Origin: Corydoras sp. C115
Taxonomy: Eukaryota > Chordata > Actinopteri > Siluriformes > Callichthyidae
Assembly: GCA_019802505.1 (NCBI GenBank)
Contig: JAFMOC010000006.1
Span: 1,351,001-1,415,000, forward strand
Reading direction: 5' to 3'
DNA: 64,000 bases
Numbering within the stretch: the first letter of the stretch is position 1; each line of letters starts with the position of its first letter. The notes under the pieces were generated by a model. It was not told the origin of the DNA. It saw only the letters and a program-made list of their open reading frames with translations, and made no database searches. A program made the position numbers and the translations under genes. This document shows positions 1-11,506 of this stretch, piece by piece.

Positions 1-869
1 AACAAAGAGATTTTTTTCCCTGAATATCAAACAGTAAAACAAAACACTTTCTCACTGTTACTTCTCCCTGTCTGGCAAGAAGTAACCAAAACCCACTAAA
101 CATTCTCTTGCAAAATGGAACAAAGCCATTACCAGCAATAAGGAACATATAATGTATCACCAGCTCTTGACTCTAGGACTACTTTATTCCCACAGATCGA
201 TTGCACTCAGTGACTCCATATAAGCCAATTAGGTTTAGTTCCACATTGTGGACAAACAGTGGACTGCATCTTGAGAAACTTAACACTATTATCTGTACAT
301 TCGAATGCGTTACACAAAAATACCTTTGCCAAATTCCTTGGGTTCAGCATTATTGATAAAGTTACAGTCTCAGCCCTGCTTATTTCATTAAAAGTACAAG
401 CTAGCCCTAAGGAGAAACATACATTTGCCAAAAACAGAATTAATTTAAGTCTGTTTGTAATAATTAAAGCGTAGTCATATCGATCCATATCCATTTAATT
501 AAGTAATCTTTTTCTAAAGCCCGTGTCAGCATTGAAGCATGGTAAAGTGCTGAACATGCGAGCAGGTAATCCAGAGAGCCTGTAGAGCGTCTACTTACAG
601 AGCACTCCATCAACAAGGCTAAGGATTTACACTAATGCCAAAGGGACAAAGTAAATCTGTACATTTTAAGCAGTAACTGCAAGGACAGGCTAACCAGATC
701 AAGCCAGTAAAGAAGGTAAAGACTGGCTGGATCTATCAGACCTTTAAAGGAAATCCATTCCCACAAAAAGGAAGAGAAAAAAAAATTAACCAATGTTTCT
801 AAATATTCTCTTATATCATGGCATTAAGGTTTATTTTAAGACAATTTTATTTATGGTTATAAATATTTT
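1..869. other. AT-rich non-coding DNA, probably slco3a1 intron 2
   Basis: No exon, RNA gene or recognisable repeat seen. Assigned to the intron only because slco3a1 exon 2 ends at 19203 with a donor pointing this way and no later exon is visible in the window. Confidence 0.4.
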
Positions 870-1296
870 AATGAACTTGCCCCACCTTATCTCCCCCCGA
901 GCTCCTCCATCTGCATGTGCCCGCATGGTGCCTCAGATCAGCTGATCCTGCAGGTGCCGAGGTCCAAGCTCAAGCTCAGAGGATATCGAGCATTTACGAT
1001 TGCGGCTCCCAAACTATAGAACAACTTACCCCTATATATTACACAGACCTCTTAACTGTCCAATATTAAAACTAGTCTTAATACAAATTTTTTTTACCTT
1101 AATACCAAGTCAACATGATTTCGCTTTGGCTTTATTGGTTTTATTTGTTTTACTGTTTAATCTCTTATATGGTTTTATTGGTGTAATGTTTCTTGTTTTA
1201 TAGTTTTGTTTTATGGTTAACCGTACAGCACTTTGTTGCAGTGTTTGTTGTTTTTGAACTGCTTTATAAATAAAGTTAAGTTAATTTGAGTTGAGT
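870..1296 (+). mobile_element. LINE 3' end: ORF2 C-terminus plus 3' tail
   Basis: Reading from 870 gives a reverse-transcriptase C-terminal tail of the fish LINE type, with VPRSKLKLRGYRAF followed by a PKL-stop-NNLP motif in which the usual Trp codon is TAG. An A/T-rich 3' UTR follows, with TTTATAAATAAAGTTAAGTTAA and a short TTAAG-like tail. It is a 5'-truncated, inactive copy. Family assignment beyond non-LTR retrotransposon is not certain. Confidence 0.65.
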
Positions 1297-2249
1297 ATCA
1301 CATTTTGGTCTTCCTGTTTTGATTTACATGCATTTGACTTCAGAATATGTACATATGTGCTAAATACCTTCTATTTTATATAAAACATTTATACGGAAAC
1401 ATTTAGCATATAGTATTTTATGTTCTGCATTGTTTTTTGGTTTTTGTTCTTCATCTACCATTATCATAGCATTATAACATTGTGGTAAATGAGTTGATTT
1501 TATATGAGTTGATTCTGTTGTCAACTCTGGGTTGTAGCAGTAAGATCCTTGTTCAGCACTAGTACAGTAGTCTTTATAAAAGTAAAGTACATGGATGTAT
1601 GAATGGATGCATAGATGTGCGGACATCCTTGTTATTAGTTGCTTTACCAAAGCATATTAAACAAATTCTGAAATTAGAAACTGTTTAGAAAACAGTTGTA
1701 CTGATACAACAATGACTTTTGTTTGTTTATGACGTATCCAAAATATTGATTTTATTATCCATTATTCATTCTGTCCAGGGTAGCGTATACAAATCACATT
1801 TGTCACACCGTAATTTTAGATTTTAAAAAATAATAATAATGTAAATCCACTCAGTGTTTATTATAATTAAAATAAACAACTCCACCAAAGGATTTATGGG
1901 ATCTGTAGGTTGTCCTGGTCTGGTGCATTGGTACTGTGTTTGACAGTAAACTGTCAAGAGTGAGCCTTAAATACAGGTTCACCTGAAGGATGATAGCTGC
2001 CACCCTGTAATCTAAGCCCTGTGGCAGATGCCAACTTATGCCATTTACAATGGAACAGACACTCAACTGAGCAAGTGAAAACCTATTTAGAATCTAATCC
2101 TCCAAGACAGCTTTGCATGTTGATAATTTAAGCAGATTATGTGAGTTTGCTTGGTTGAAGGCAGAGTGGGCAGTCAGGAGGTTTTAGCATTTTAGTTGTG
2201 TTGACCTATCAATCAGCAATCTCCTTTAAACAATAGTCATTCAAACAGT
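1297..2249. other. no recognisable feature
   Basis: AT-rich. Short ORFs only, with no family resemblance and no repeat found elsewhere in the window. Confidence 0.4.
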
Positions 2250-2580
2250 ATCATAAAACAGGTAGTTCCGGTCCTTAAATCTTATTGGCTGAGCTGTTTG
2301 TCCATTTGTAACTTTATTAACAACAAACACACCTCTGATTGCTTCACATTTGTATCATTGAGTAATATACAATACATTTTTTTCCACTAAGTCTTTTGTG
2401 GCTATTTTTTATAAAGTGTGTTCTGTAATTTGGCCACCAGATGATAGTATATGATTTTTAGAGACACCAGAAACCTGTTACTCAGCGATCAGTGTTAAAA
2501 AAAACAACCGGATTACATCACTGATGACCAGTTTATTAACAATTTTGCTTTCAATAGACACATGAATTTAACAATGTTTT
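2250..2580 (+). repeat. RptY copy 1 (unnamed interspersed repeat)
   Basis: Shares a near-identical 49-bp block (2257-2305) with the reverse complement of 7203-7251. Its second half, which includes CAGAAACCTGTTACTCAGCG near 2468, matches 15230-15485 in the same orientation and 6290-6430 inverted. No coding motif or terminal repeat was identified, so the class is unknown. Confidence 0.6.
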
Positions 2581-3132
2581 TTTTTTATTGTTGGGTTATC
2601 GTAACCATTTTATTTCAACAATAGGGCAATCGGTGTTGTTCATTAACCCCGCTTCTCACTGTATTTCAAAGTAATATTTATGCACATACATTTTTAAGCC
2701 ACTTATATAATTAGTGTTGCAAGGTGCACAATCCATGTACTTAATTGGGATGATACCCCAGACAGGTCTGCAGCTCAATGCAAGACAGACACACAAATTA
2801 ACACATTCACACACAATTATACACATACAGATTGGATATGTATAAACTGAACCAAATGCATTAACATTTGGACAATTTAATTAAATGGGATAAAACACCT
2901 TGCTTTATTTATTTTGTTCCTTTGCAAATCACTAGCTTAGACTAGATTAGAAATGACATGTTTCAGTGTTTACTCTCCTGCTAGAGAAATTCTGTAAATG
3001 TTGTATGGGATAATTAATTTATCAACCATACCACAATCACAGATTTGCTATTCAATGTTCTTGTGATCTGATAATCCAATTAGATGTATTCATATTTATG
3101 TCTGCCAGACACATCCCACCTTTTAAACTGCA
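2581..3132. other. mostly unassigned; weak repeat remnant near 2750-2850
   Basis: A stretch around 2750 (CCCAGACAGGTCTGCAGCTC) resembles the eroded 3' part of common fish SINE/LINE tails. Nothing else recognised. Confidence 0.3.
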
Positions 3133-3410
3133 CTAATTACCTGGGCAGACTAAGGCCTTTGGTTAAGGAACCAGCCTTGTGACCTGAAGATCTGGTTTGA
3201 TTCCCGGTCCCATTAAGTACTATGGCTGAAGTGCACTTGGGCACCTAAACCCAATCGCGCCCCAGTTGCTGTGTACAGGGTTGCCCACCGTTTCTGGCAT
3301 GTGTGCTCACTTCACCAGTGTGTGTTTCACTGTGCGGATGGGTTAAATGTGGAGGACTAATTCCCCTGTGTGTAAGCAAAGTAGGCAAAATAGATCACTT
3401 TATTATTTTA
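3133..3410 (+). mobile_element. HE1-like tRNA-derived SINE
   Basis: Has a tRNA-like head with a B-box-like GGTTTGATTCCCGG near 3195. The body contains ATGGGTTAAATGTGGAGGA near 3338 and a 3' part running to GATCACTTTATT. The body matches the HE1/V-SINE type known from zebrafish and other fishes. Further copies are at 24921-25130, 36316-36492 and 44220-44325. Confidence 0.7.
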
Positions 3411-3792
3411 GTGGGCTACGGAAATCCACAGGGGTACTTTATCATGTTCAGGCCTAATAAAAACATGGTTTGGGAGGTGGAAGAAACCCCTGCAAGAACA
3501 TGCAAACTACACGCACAACAAGAGCCACGGTTACATACTGTACATTCTAAACAGTAACTGTGCTGCCAATTTTGTCAGTGTTTTAAGAGTAAATCTTTAG
3601 ACAGAGAAAAATATCTATCAAGGTATCAAGGTAAAGAATATCAGACCAGCATAAGGCATGTTAAGTTAAAAGTCCCAGTGCAGAGTATATTCTATATCAG
3701 CACTCCTGCAATGCTTCTTGTCCAATTTAATTAATTGAAGCAGGGTATCTGTAGGTATGGGGAAAATAAGCTGTGCCACCAAGCAGCATAAC

Positions 3793-3842
3793 TGATTGAC
3801 TGCTTTATACTTACTTATAACTGACTGCTTTATACTTACTTT
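3793..3842. repeat. two-unit tandem repeat, unit about 24 bp
   Basis: TGACTGCTTTATACTTACTT occurs twice in succession. The surrounding 3411-3940 otherwise shows nothing recognisable. Confidence 0.6.
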
Positions 3843-3944
3843 AAAATGGCGGCGTAAACCCTTAGCTATCTCATGCCCCATGAGCTGGAACCACAAATTT
3901 CACCAAAGCATTATAAGTACATTGAATACACCACATACGCAATT

Positions 3945-4565
3945 TCACAGCCATCATTCCCAGTGTGCCATGTTGTACTGATTCCCTTAATCTGGAATTC
4001 ACCACAAAGTGACTGTAGTTATCCAAACAGTTTTGTAGCAATGCTCAGGCGGAGAGATGGCGCCAACGACCATTGACTTTGATAGATTATTAACCGCTGA
4101 TGAATGTGTGCTGCCTCTACAAGCTGGAACATTTCATGCCATGGAGAAAGAATGTGATTGTGAACATGGCTGTACAGCAGTTCCAGCAACCAGCTGAAGT
4201 ATTTTAAATGTACTTTATTAGTAGAATATTTCTAGGCTTGTAAAATTCTGCATTTGGTTCTCGTACATTCTCACGTTGTCACAGGGCTGAAAGTTGTTCA
4301 GAGTTCTTTTTCTGGTGCTGCTGTTTCTATTTCTGAACATCTCTATTCGAGTAGTGCTCTCTGGAACTGCGGTGGAAGATACTGTGGAACAGTACACCTA
4401 AATGTTAGTAACAGCTAAATAGAAAGGTTTTGCAATCGCTTAGTTCTTTCTACAAATTTTACAGCCATCATTCCCAGTTTGCCACCCTGTAAAGATTGCT
4501 TTAATATAAAGATTTAAAGATTGTTTCACACCACAATGTGAAACTGAAGTTATTAAAACAGTTTT
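3945..4565 (+). repeat. pair of direct repeats about 510 bp apart
   Basis: 3945-4040 and 4458-4565 share CAGCCATCATTCCCAGT near the start and AACAGTTTTGT near the end, with similar spacing. hAT-A is inserted at the end of the second copy. Confidence 0.5.
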
Positions 4566-4679
4566 GTTATGTTTAGGGCTGCAACTAACGATTATTTTGA
4601 TAATTGATTAATCGGCCGATTATTTTTTCGATTAATCGATTAATCGGATAAATATAAAAAAAAATTTTCCATGTTTTTG

Positions 4680-4790
4680 CATTTACATTTAATCATTTAA
4701 AAGACGCTTTTATCCAAAGCGACTTACAAATGAGAACATGTCATGTCAGTAGTTATGAAGAAAACCAACTACACTGTACAATTATTAAGC
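4680..4790 (-). mobile_element. SINE 3'-tail fragment inside hAT-A
   Basis: TTTATCCAAAGCGACTTAC followed by AAATGAGAACAT. The same fragment type recurs at 59098-59215 and 59622-59716. No tRNA head. Confidence 0.6.
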
Positions 4791-5640
4791 AGGTCAATAA
4801 ATGTCTGGTTTTATTTACAGTAGGAGTTTAAGGCATCCAAGTAGCCCAAAGAGCAATTAAACACAAATCTCACATACACACTGACAATATGTAGCACAGT
4901 GTGAAAAAAAATACTAAATTACACAAATTTGAGTCACTCTAATATGTTACTTAATTCTCCTTTAAATGCAACTAATTCATCCTCACTCCCATAGTGTGCA
5001 GTGTCTTCACTCATATTTTATCAAATAATGTGTACCTTGATCATTAATTAGCACCTTTGTGTACAAGTTGTATGTACAGTATTTATAAAAGCATATTTAA
5101 ACACTTATTAAGCTGTTTGGGGGAGGGGTTTCAGTAAAATTATTCTATAGTATAGTATTATATATAGTATGTTTGTGTTTAAACATACTATTATAGTACA
5201 CTTAATTCCAAATACTGTCTGTTCTGTAGCCTATTGGAAAAAAAATTAACAAATGAACTAATTAACAACCAGCTATTGAAAAAAATAAATTAACAAATTA
5301 GCCAATGAACAAAAAAAATACGTCTTGTGTGAAAAGTCGACCCGGTTTGAAAGCGCGCGGGGGGGGGGGAGGGGGGGGCTCGCTTTTGTAAACAGACTTG
5401 CGCTTTAAACTTGCGAGTTGCTCGCGGACTCACACGCAGCTCAGACTTAGTGTCCCAGTGCCGGGACATTTAATGATCCAATGAAGATCATTTAAAAACC
5501 AGGACAATTTCCTCACTTTAAAAAAAACCCGGGACATGACGTGAAATACGGACATGTCCCGGGAACTGCGGACATATTCGTATAACGGACATACTCCGTT
5601 ATCATGTATCATCATGTATCATCTCCGTGCAGCACGGTTC

Positions 5641-5689
5641 ATGTTCGCAGAGCTTGAGAATCAGTTCCTCTGTGAGGTGGAATCGCCAG
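5641..5689 (+). other. candidate short coding exon inside hAT-A
   Basis: An ATG at 5641 opens 16 codons (MFAELENQFLCEVESP) ending in CCAG followed by GTAAAT, a good splice donor. It lies in the CpG-rich part of hAT-A. It could be a leftover first exon of the transposon or of a captured gene, or chance. No acceptor or downstream exon is seen. Confidence 0.2.
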
Positions 5690-6289
5690 GTAAATCTCCC
5701 GCAGTTTGGATTTAAACCGGAGCTTTTTTCAGCGTTGGCTGTGTCTCATTTGTAGATTTATCCACTTGTTTTGCAGACTCCGCCTCGTTCTGTTCAACCC
5801 GCTATTGGTTTCCAGCGTTATTGAAGCGCTGCAGGTGACGCAAGCGGTCACGACATTGCGAGTAACGCGGAAATAGTGCAACCCAACGAATCGATAATGG
5901 AAATTCCTTATCGATACTTTGGATAATCGATTTTTATCGATTTTATCGATTCGTTGTTGCAGCCCTAGTTATGTTTATGCTTCCCCTTAAATACAGTATG
6001 ATTTCCGTTGCTAAAAGCCATAAATAAGGGCTGATTTGAAAAATTTTGGAATTAGAATTTAAGAATTAAAAAAGCAACTTTAATGTATTGATTAATAATA
6101 ACAAATAATCTAAAAATAAAGCAAAAAGGCATTTGAGGTTGTGTATTATTGTGAATAAATCACCAGAAAGAGCCATTCATGTGATATATTCACAATAATG
6201 CATAACCTTGAGAACATTATTGAATATGGATACAAACACACTACATTACAATACAAAACAAAATTAGATTCATTGTGTTTATTCAAAGC

Positions 6290-7255
6290 AAAATCGTTAA
6301 TAAACTGGTCTTCCGCGATATGACCCATTTCTGTTTTTAAAGTGAACACTGATTACTGAATAACAGGTTTCTAGTTTCTCTAACAATCGCATACTGCCAT
6401 CTACCACTGCCAAATTACAGAATGCAGTCTAGAAAAATACCGGAAAATAATGTATGACATGAATGTGAATTGGTCAAGGATTCAAGGATTGAAGGATTTT
6501 TATTGTCACATCACCTAGTACTGGTGAGTGAAAAACCTATGAGCAAGCACCCAAAACTGTACAAAAAAAGCGATATTTACAAATATAAGAAAGAAAATAT
6601 ACATTTGAAATAAATTTAAAATATAAAAAAAATATAAAATATAAATAATATAAATATAAATTAAATATAATATTAAATATAAAATATGAAATATGAGAAG
6701 GGTATGGAAGAGGGTGTATGTGGGTGTGTATGTGGGTGCTGTGCAGTAAAGTGCAAGGTGCGGTGTGTATGTAGGTGGTAATTGTCCGAGTATAAGCAGT
6801 TCACAGTTATATTGGCCGTTCCTCAGTCTGGTTGCCTGTGGGAAGAAGCTGTTTCTAAACCGGCTGGTTCTGGTCTTTAAGCTTCTGAGCCTCTTCCCAC
6901 TCGGCAACTGCAAGAAAAGGCAGTGGCTAGGGTGGGTGGGGTCCTTGATGATGCCACTAGATTTCCTCAGACAGCGGATGTTATATAGGTCCTGAAGGTT
7001 TGGGAGCTGAACCCCGGTGACGTGCTGCGCCGTTCACACTACCCTCTGCAGGGATCGCCGCTCTAGAGCTGTACAGTTCCCATACCAGGTGGTAATGCTT
7101 CCTGTCAGTACACTTTCCACGGTGCAGGTGTAGAAAGTCTTAAGAATACTGGGGTTCAGGCCCCAGTCAGAGGTATGCTTTATTGACTTTATTTAAAGTC
7201 AAGGACAAACAGCTCAGCCAATCAGATTTAAGGACCAGAACTACCCGTTTTATAA
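6290..7255 (-). repeat. RptY copy 2, inverted, split by a LINE
   Basis: 6290-6485 and 7171-7255 match the second and first halves of RptY copy 1 in reverse complement. The 49-bp block lies at 7203-7251. The intervening 6490-7170 is a LINE 3' end, so the repeat is older than the LINE. Confidence 0.6.
6490..7170 (-). mobile_element. LINE 3' end (ORF2 C-terminus) inserted in RptY
   Basis: The minus strand encodes LPSGKRLRSLKTRTSRFRNS followed by FFPQATRLRN, the C-terminal signature of a widespread fish non-LTR retrotransposon (Rex1-like group). Upstream coding sequence is present but disrupted. The 3' UTR is an AT-rich run of ATATAAAT-like repeats at 6560-6690. It is a truncated pseudogene. Confidence 0.7.
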
Positions 7256-7559
7256 AATAAACTAACAAACAATAACAACAATAATAATTTTCTTCATTAT
7301 TTAGGTACTAGGTTAAAAACTGAAACACAGTTAGGATGAAAAATTTACTTTCGGCTATTTGTACTAGAAGTGGGCACTTGTCCTGCCTCCGGCCCTAGAG
7401 AAAATAGAGCCCTTTGTTTGCTTCCATCAGCCAGTGATCTGTCATTTCTGCTTTAGCTTGGCTGGGTGACAGGGCTGAACGCAGGCCGACCGACCCGAAT
7501 CTGCCCACAGCACGATGGCCAGATGCAAAAACAATTCCTTTAATCTGCTTCTTCTATAA
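7256..7559. other. no recognisable feature
   Basis: Unique-looking AT-rich sequence, no repeat or ORF supported. Confidence 0.3.
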
Positions 7560-8240
7560 AGAATATTAGTTCTAGCAGGTATTCAAAACCTTTAGAGCGT
7601 TGTTCGGGTAAGCAGCAGAAAATGTTAAAAATTATAAAGCTGCTTCCCTTCTAATGTTAAGTTGATCTAATTTTGTTACGACTCATTATCAGGGGCATGT
7701 ATGAAAGGACATCTAGGTGGGCCCGGCTTTCTGTTTATCTCATGTACTTAAAGCCTGAATAGAACTGAGATAGAAGAAGTTCTGCATGCATAAATGTCTA
7801 GACATATGCACGTCTAAAGGGTTTAGAAAACATTCACTTATGCATTTAAAAAATAATTTAAAAAATAATAAAACCACACACACACACACATTTGAGAGCT
7901 AAAGTCTTCCTTCCTAACAAACAAATCTGTTTCTTCCACACTTAATATAGTTCTATCATGTGTTTAAAACCTCTAGAGCATTGTTTAGGGAAGCATCACA
8001 AAAAATGTAAAAAAAAAAAAAAAAAAATGTAAAGTTGATCTAATTTTATTAGGACTCATTATCAGGGGCATCTATAAAAGGACGTCTTGATGGGCCCGGC
8101 ATTCTGTTTATCTCATGTACTTAAAGCCTGAATAGAACTGAGAATAAAATTGTAAAGACTGTAAAGAGTGCATCCATAAATGTCTAGACATTTGCACGTC
8201 TAAAGGGTTTAGAAAACATTTACTGGTGCATTTAAAAAAC

Positions 8241-8274
<34 letters not shown>

Positions 8275-8668
8275 TAATAAACCACCACACACACACACAA
8301 CAACAAACAAATTTGCTTCTTCCACAATTCATAGAGTTCTAGCATGTATTTAAAACCTCTAGAGGGTTGTTCAGGGAAGCATCAAAAAAGATTAATAATG
8401 ACAATGTTGCTTTCCTTCTAATGTAATGTTGATTTTGTTAAGACTCATTATCAGGGGCATGTATGAAAGGACATCTTGGTGGGCCCGGCTTTCTGTTTAT
8501 CTCATGTACTGAAAGCCTGAATAGAACTGAGATAGAAATTGAATGAAGTGCTGCATACAAATCTTTAGACATACGTACGTCTAAAAAGTTTAGGAAACAC
8601 ACACACACAAACGCACACACACCACAGCTGCAGTCTTCCTTCCTAACAAACAACAAATCCATAAAATA
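7560..8668 (+). repeat. three tandem copies of a 370-390-bp unit
   Basis: The anchor ACTCATTATCAGGGGCAT occurs at 7681, 8054 and 8443 (373 and 389 bp apart). Each is followed by GGGCCCGGC..TTCTGTTTATCTC, the AGCCTGAATAGAACTGAGA block, an imperfect hairpin of the type TTTAGAC..GTCTAAA, and a (CA)n tract. Units differ by an (AAT)n insertion in copy 2, a poly-A run and scattered substitutions. No ORF is shared among units. Confidence 0.85.
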
Positions 8669-9356
8669 CTTGGCAATGTCATGTAAAATTTACAGCCAGA
8701 AAGGTTGATGGTGGTTAAGGTGAAACGGCAGTTTTTGGTAGTCAAACAGCTTCAGTTATTCGGAGGAGAACCAAAAATCACTTGGCACAGTGTTTCAGCT
8801 GCTGAGAGGTGTACTGTGTAGAAACAAAACATTAAAAACCATGGCACTCGCTATGAAAGCTTGTTGTCTTAGCAGAACTGTGTGGTATGCATGTGCTGGC
8901 AGCCTGTTCAGACCCACCTCACAGCTGGGCAGTTTGCATTCCAGTCTCACAGCTTAATTATGCCTCCATGGATGGCTGAAGAAGCTTTTTTTATGCAACT
9001 ATTTTATAAAGCATATCAAATTCTTAACACAAAATAAAACACAGCAAATCAGCAAATCGTTTGGAAAAAAGCTATGGAAATACTTAACAGTGAGAAAATA
9101 CACAATCTCTTATGTCACTGTGCCATGGTTGTTAGCTGGGCTAAATTAAAATATGCCAGTTTTTTGGGTAAATAGGCATCATTAATGGAAGAGGTCAGAC
9201 GAGAACGAGCAGACTGTTTTTTTGTTTCAGTAACTAGATTAACCACACTGTACAACAGAGACAGAATAAAAACAGATGTCTAAATTTTAAAACACTTAAA
9301 CACACATTGGTCTTTTTTTTATAATCACAACAAAAATCCAGCGGTAAATAATGTTC
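8669..9356. other. no recognisable feature
   Basis: AT-rich DNA without a supported gene or repeat. Confidence 0.3.
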
Positions 9357-9572
9357 CACTTACATTACATTTACATTTGGTCATTTAGCAGACGCTTTTA
9401 TCCAAAGCAATTTCCAAGGTGTGCACAGGGTTAATCACAACATCCCTAGAGCAATGAGTGTTAAGGGCCTTGCTCAAGGACCCACACTGGTAACTTCAGT
9501 AGACCTGGGATTTCAACCGCCAACATTCAGATTGATAGCCCAATGCCCTAACCACTGAGCTACCGCTCCCTC
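9357..9572 (-). mobile_element. family S SINE, near full length
   Basis: Read on the minus strand it has the tRNA-like head GGTAGCTCAGTGGTTAGGGC, a GTTGAAATCCCAG B-box region, a CTTGAGCAAGGCCCTTA core and an AAAAGCGTCTGCTAAATG tail. This is a tRNA-derived SINE type whose tail is shared with L2-like LINEs in many fishes. It abuts a family R copy. Confidence 0.8.
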
Positions 9573-9882
9573 TTAATCCTCTACAAGGGTCGCAGGGGAC
9601 ATCCAGGGGAGAACATTTCAGACACAACCTGGACAGGGGCCAAATCTATCACTGGGCACGCTCACTCACACAGACACACAAAAACACACACTATATGTAG
9701 AAATTTAGAGCATTCAATTTACCTTAAATCCATGTTTTTGGACCGTGGGAAATGTTAGAACCTGGAGGAAACCTACGCAGACATGGGGAGACCATGGAAA
9801 CTTCACCCAGATTGGGATATGAACCTAGAATCCCCAGCATTGAGAGGCGAATGGGCTAACCACCAAGCCAACGTGCGACCGT
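9573..9882 (-). mobile_element. family R tRNA-headed repeat
   Basis: Minus-strand copy of the 340-bp family whose head reads GGCTTAGTGGTTAGCA and whose core includes CCAGCGATAGATTGGCGCCC. This copy is diverged, with a deletion in the conserved CTCCGGTTTCCTCCCACAGT region. Confidence 0.75.
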
Positions 9883-10342
9883 CATTTTATATATCCATTT
9901 TCATTTTAATATTGCAAGGTAGGTTAGGATGGTTGTGTTGTCTTGAAATATTGCTTGCAAGGTTTTAGGCATGTGCACTTGTTGGTGGAGTTATATTAGT
10001 GTAAATATAAAAAAAAAACAATAAAATATGCCAAAAACTCATTGCAGGTTATGTATGATCTACAAGGTAGATCTACAATGTGTGCTCCCAAATTTCCACA
10101 CTAAGAACACCATTATTAGTGTTCTAAGAAAAGAAACAGTGGTGATGTTGGAACAATCTGGCCCATTCACAAAGCAGCTAGCACATGACTGGCATGCAGC
10201 ATGGGGATTAGGTCAATCAGCTGGGTGTGTGCTTTTACTCAGTGAAGACATTGTTCTTAGAAAAAAGTAAACATACTTTCTTTTTTGAGCCAAAAAGTAT
10301 AGAATTATAATGGAATTTATATTTTAAAAATTAATACATAAA
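9883..10342. other. no recognisable feature
   Basis: An open frame at 10028-10270 has no family resemblance and sits in non-coding context. Not supported as a gene. Confidence 0.3.
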
Positions 10343-10692
10343 CCTGAGGCACAGTGGCTTAGTGGGTAGCACTCGGTGCTAGAGATTCCCGGTTCGAATC
10401 CCCATCTGGGTGGATTTCCCATGTTCTCCCTGTGTCCGCGTGGGTTTCCTCCGGGTTCCGTTTTCCTCCCACACTCCAAAAACATGGATGAAGTCAATTG
10501 AGTTCTCCAAATCGCCCCATATAGAGTGTGTATGTGTGCGTGTCTGTGTGAGTGAGTGTGTGCCCAGCGAGAGATTGGCGCCCTGTCCTGGGTGCATATG
10601 TGCCTGAAACGTTCTCCCCTGGATGGGCATGGGGAACCCCCCCGCAACCCTAATAGAGGATAAAGTGGTAATGATAGTGAAGGTAATGGATG
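10343..10692 (+). mobile_element. family R repeat, near full length
   Basis: Complete head (CAGTGGCTTAGTGGGTAGCA), exact B box GGTTCGAATCCC, CCAAAAACATGGAT core, GTGTGTGCCCAGCGAGAGAT and the 3' end AACCCTAATAGAGGATAAAG. This is the best copy for seeing the whole unit. Confidence 0.85.
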
Positions 10693-11506
10693 GAATACAT
10701 AAACGTATCATCTATACAAAATTAATTACACCCTTTAAATGATAATTTTTAAATTTAAAAAAATAATTTGAAGTTTTATTTGAAGTCATTAAAAATATAT
10801 GATTTCAACAAGATTTGCAGGAAATTAGCAAAAAAAATTTGAATTTAGAAAAATTTGGAATACTGATTACATAAAATGTTAGTAAGCCCCCCCACACACA
10901 CCACGCAAGGCAGAACTAAAAAGAAGAGTCGAGTTCTACACCCAAGTCGAGTTGCATCTTAATGCAACTAGACATGCCATGCTACATGTAGCTCACTTTA
11001 GAGGCAGAGCATGGACCTGCATTGAAAAAACACAAAAATTACATGCACTGCTTTATTAAAATCAAGCGTGTGGAAGGACTTTGGTTCCTGTGATTTACAG
11101 CAGGGGAAGGGTGTAGATTGAACATGGACAGTTTGTCAGCAATGTGCAGCAGTTGTGAGGTATGTTTGTGAATTTATATTTATGAAACATTTTGAATATC
11201 TTAACGCATATTCGACAGAATTATCCACATCTATAACTAGAGCTCATAAAAAAACCTGCAACCAAATGATTAATCTTACTTTAAATGACTACACCTACAG
11301 TTACCGTGAACATGCTCCAGGGACTTGAAATCAGACAGGAACTAAGCCATTACTGAAGCAATAAGCATGTACAGTAATCACTCACATACCACAGGGGTTA
11401 CCTTTCAGAGACCCCGCAATGTAGCACGGTTATAATTATTGTATTATTTACATACAGTAGTTAAGGCTTTATAACCACTTCCCACACTCGAATAAACACT
11501 GCATAT

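Larger units (their letters stand above)
4574..5967. mobile_element. hAT-A: non-autonomous hAT-type element with TSD
   Basis: Begins TAGGGCTGCAAC and ends GTTGCAGCCCTA, a perfect 12-bp terminal inverted repeat. It is flanked by the 8-bp duplication GTTATGTT at 4566-4573 and 5968-5975, the hallmark size for hAT transposons. Beyond the ends both termini carry many ATCGATTAATCG-like motifs. The 1,394-bp interior has no transposase. It holds a SINE-tail fragment (4680-4790), a G-run (5358-5379), an 11-bp perfect inverted repeat (CCCGGGACATG near 5528) and a CpG-rich stretch. It is a deletion derivative of an autonomous element, and the intact TSD indicates fairly recent insertion. Confidence 0.85.

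Noticed and set aside
7560..8668. CRISPR-like array
   Set aside because: Units are about 380 bp, three in number, with no spacer pattern, in a vertebrate genome.
10324..10711. Overlapping frames on both strands encoding His/Thr-rich peptides
   Set aside because: They lie entirely within a family R repeat, and the same frames recur in every R copy.
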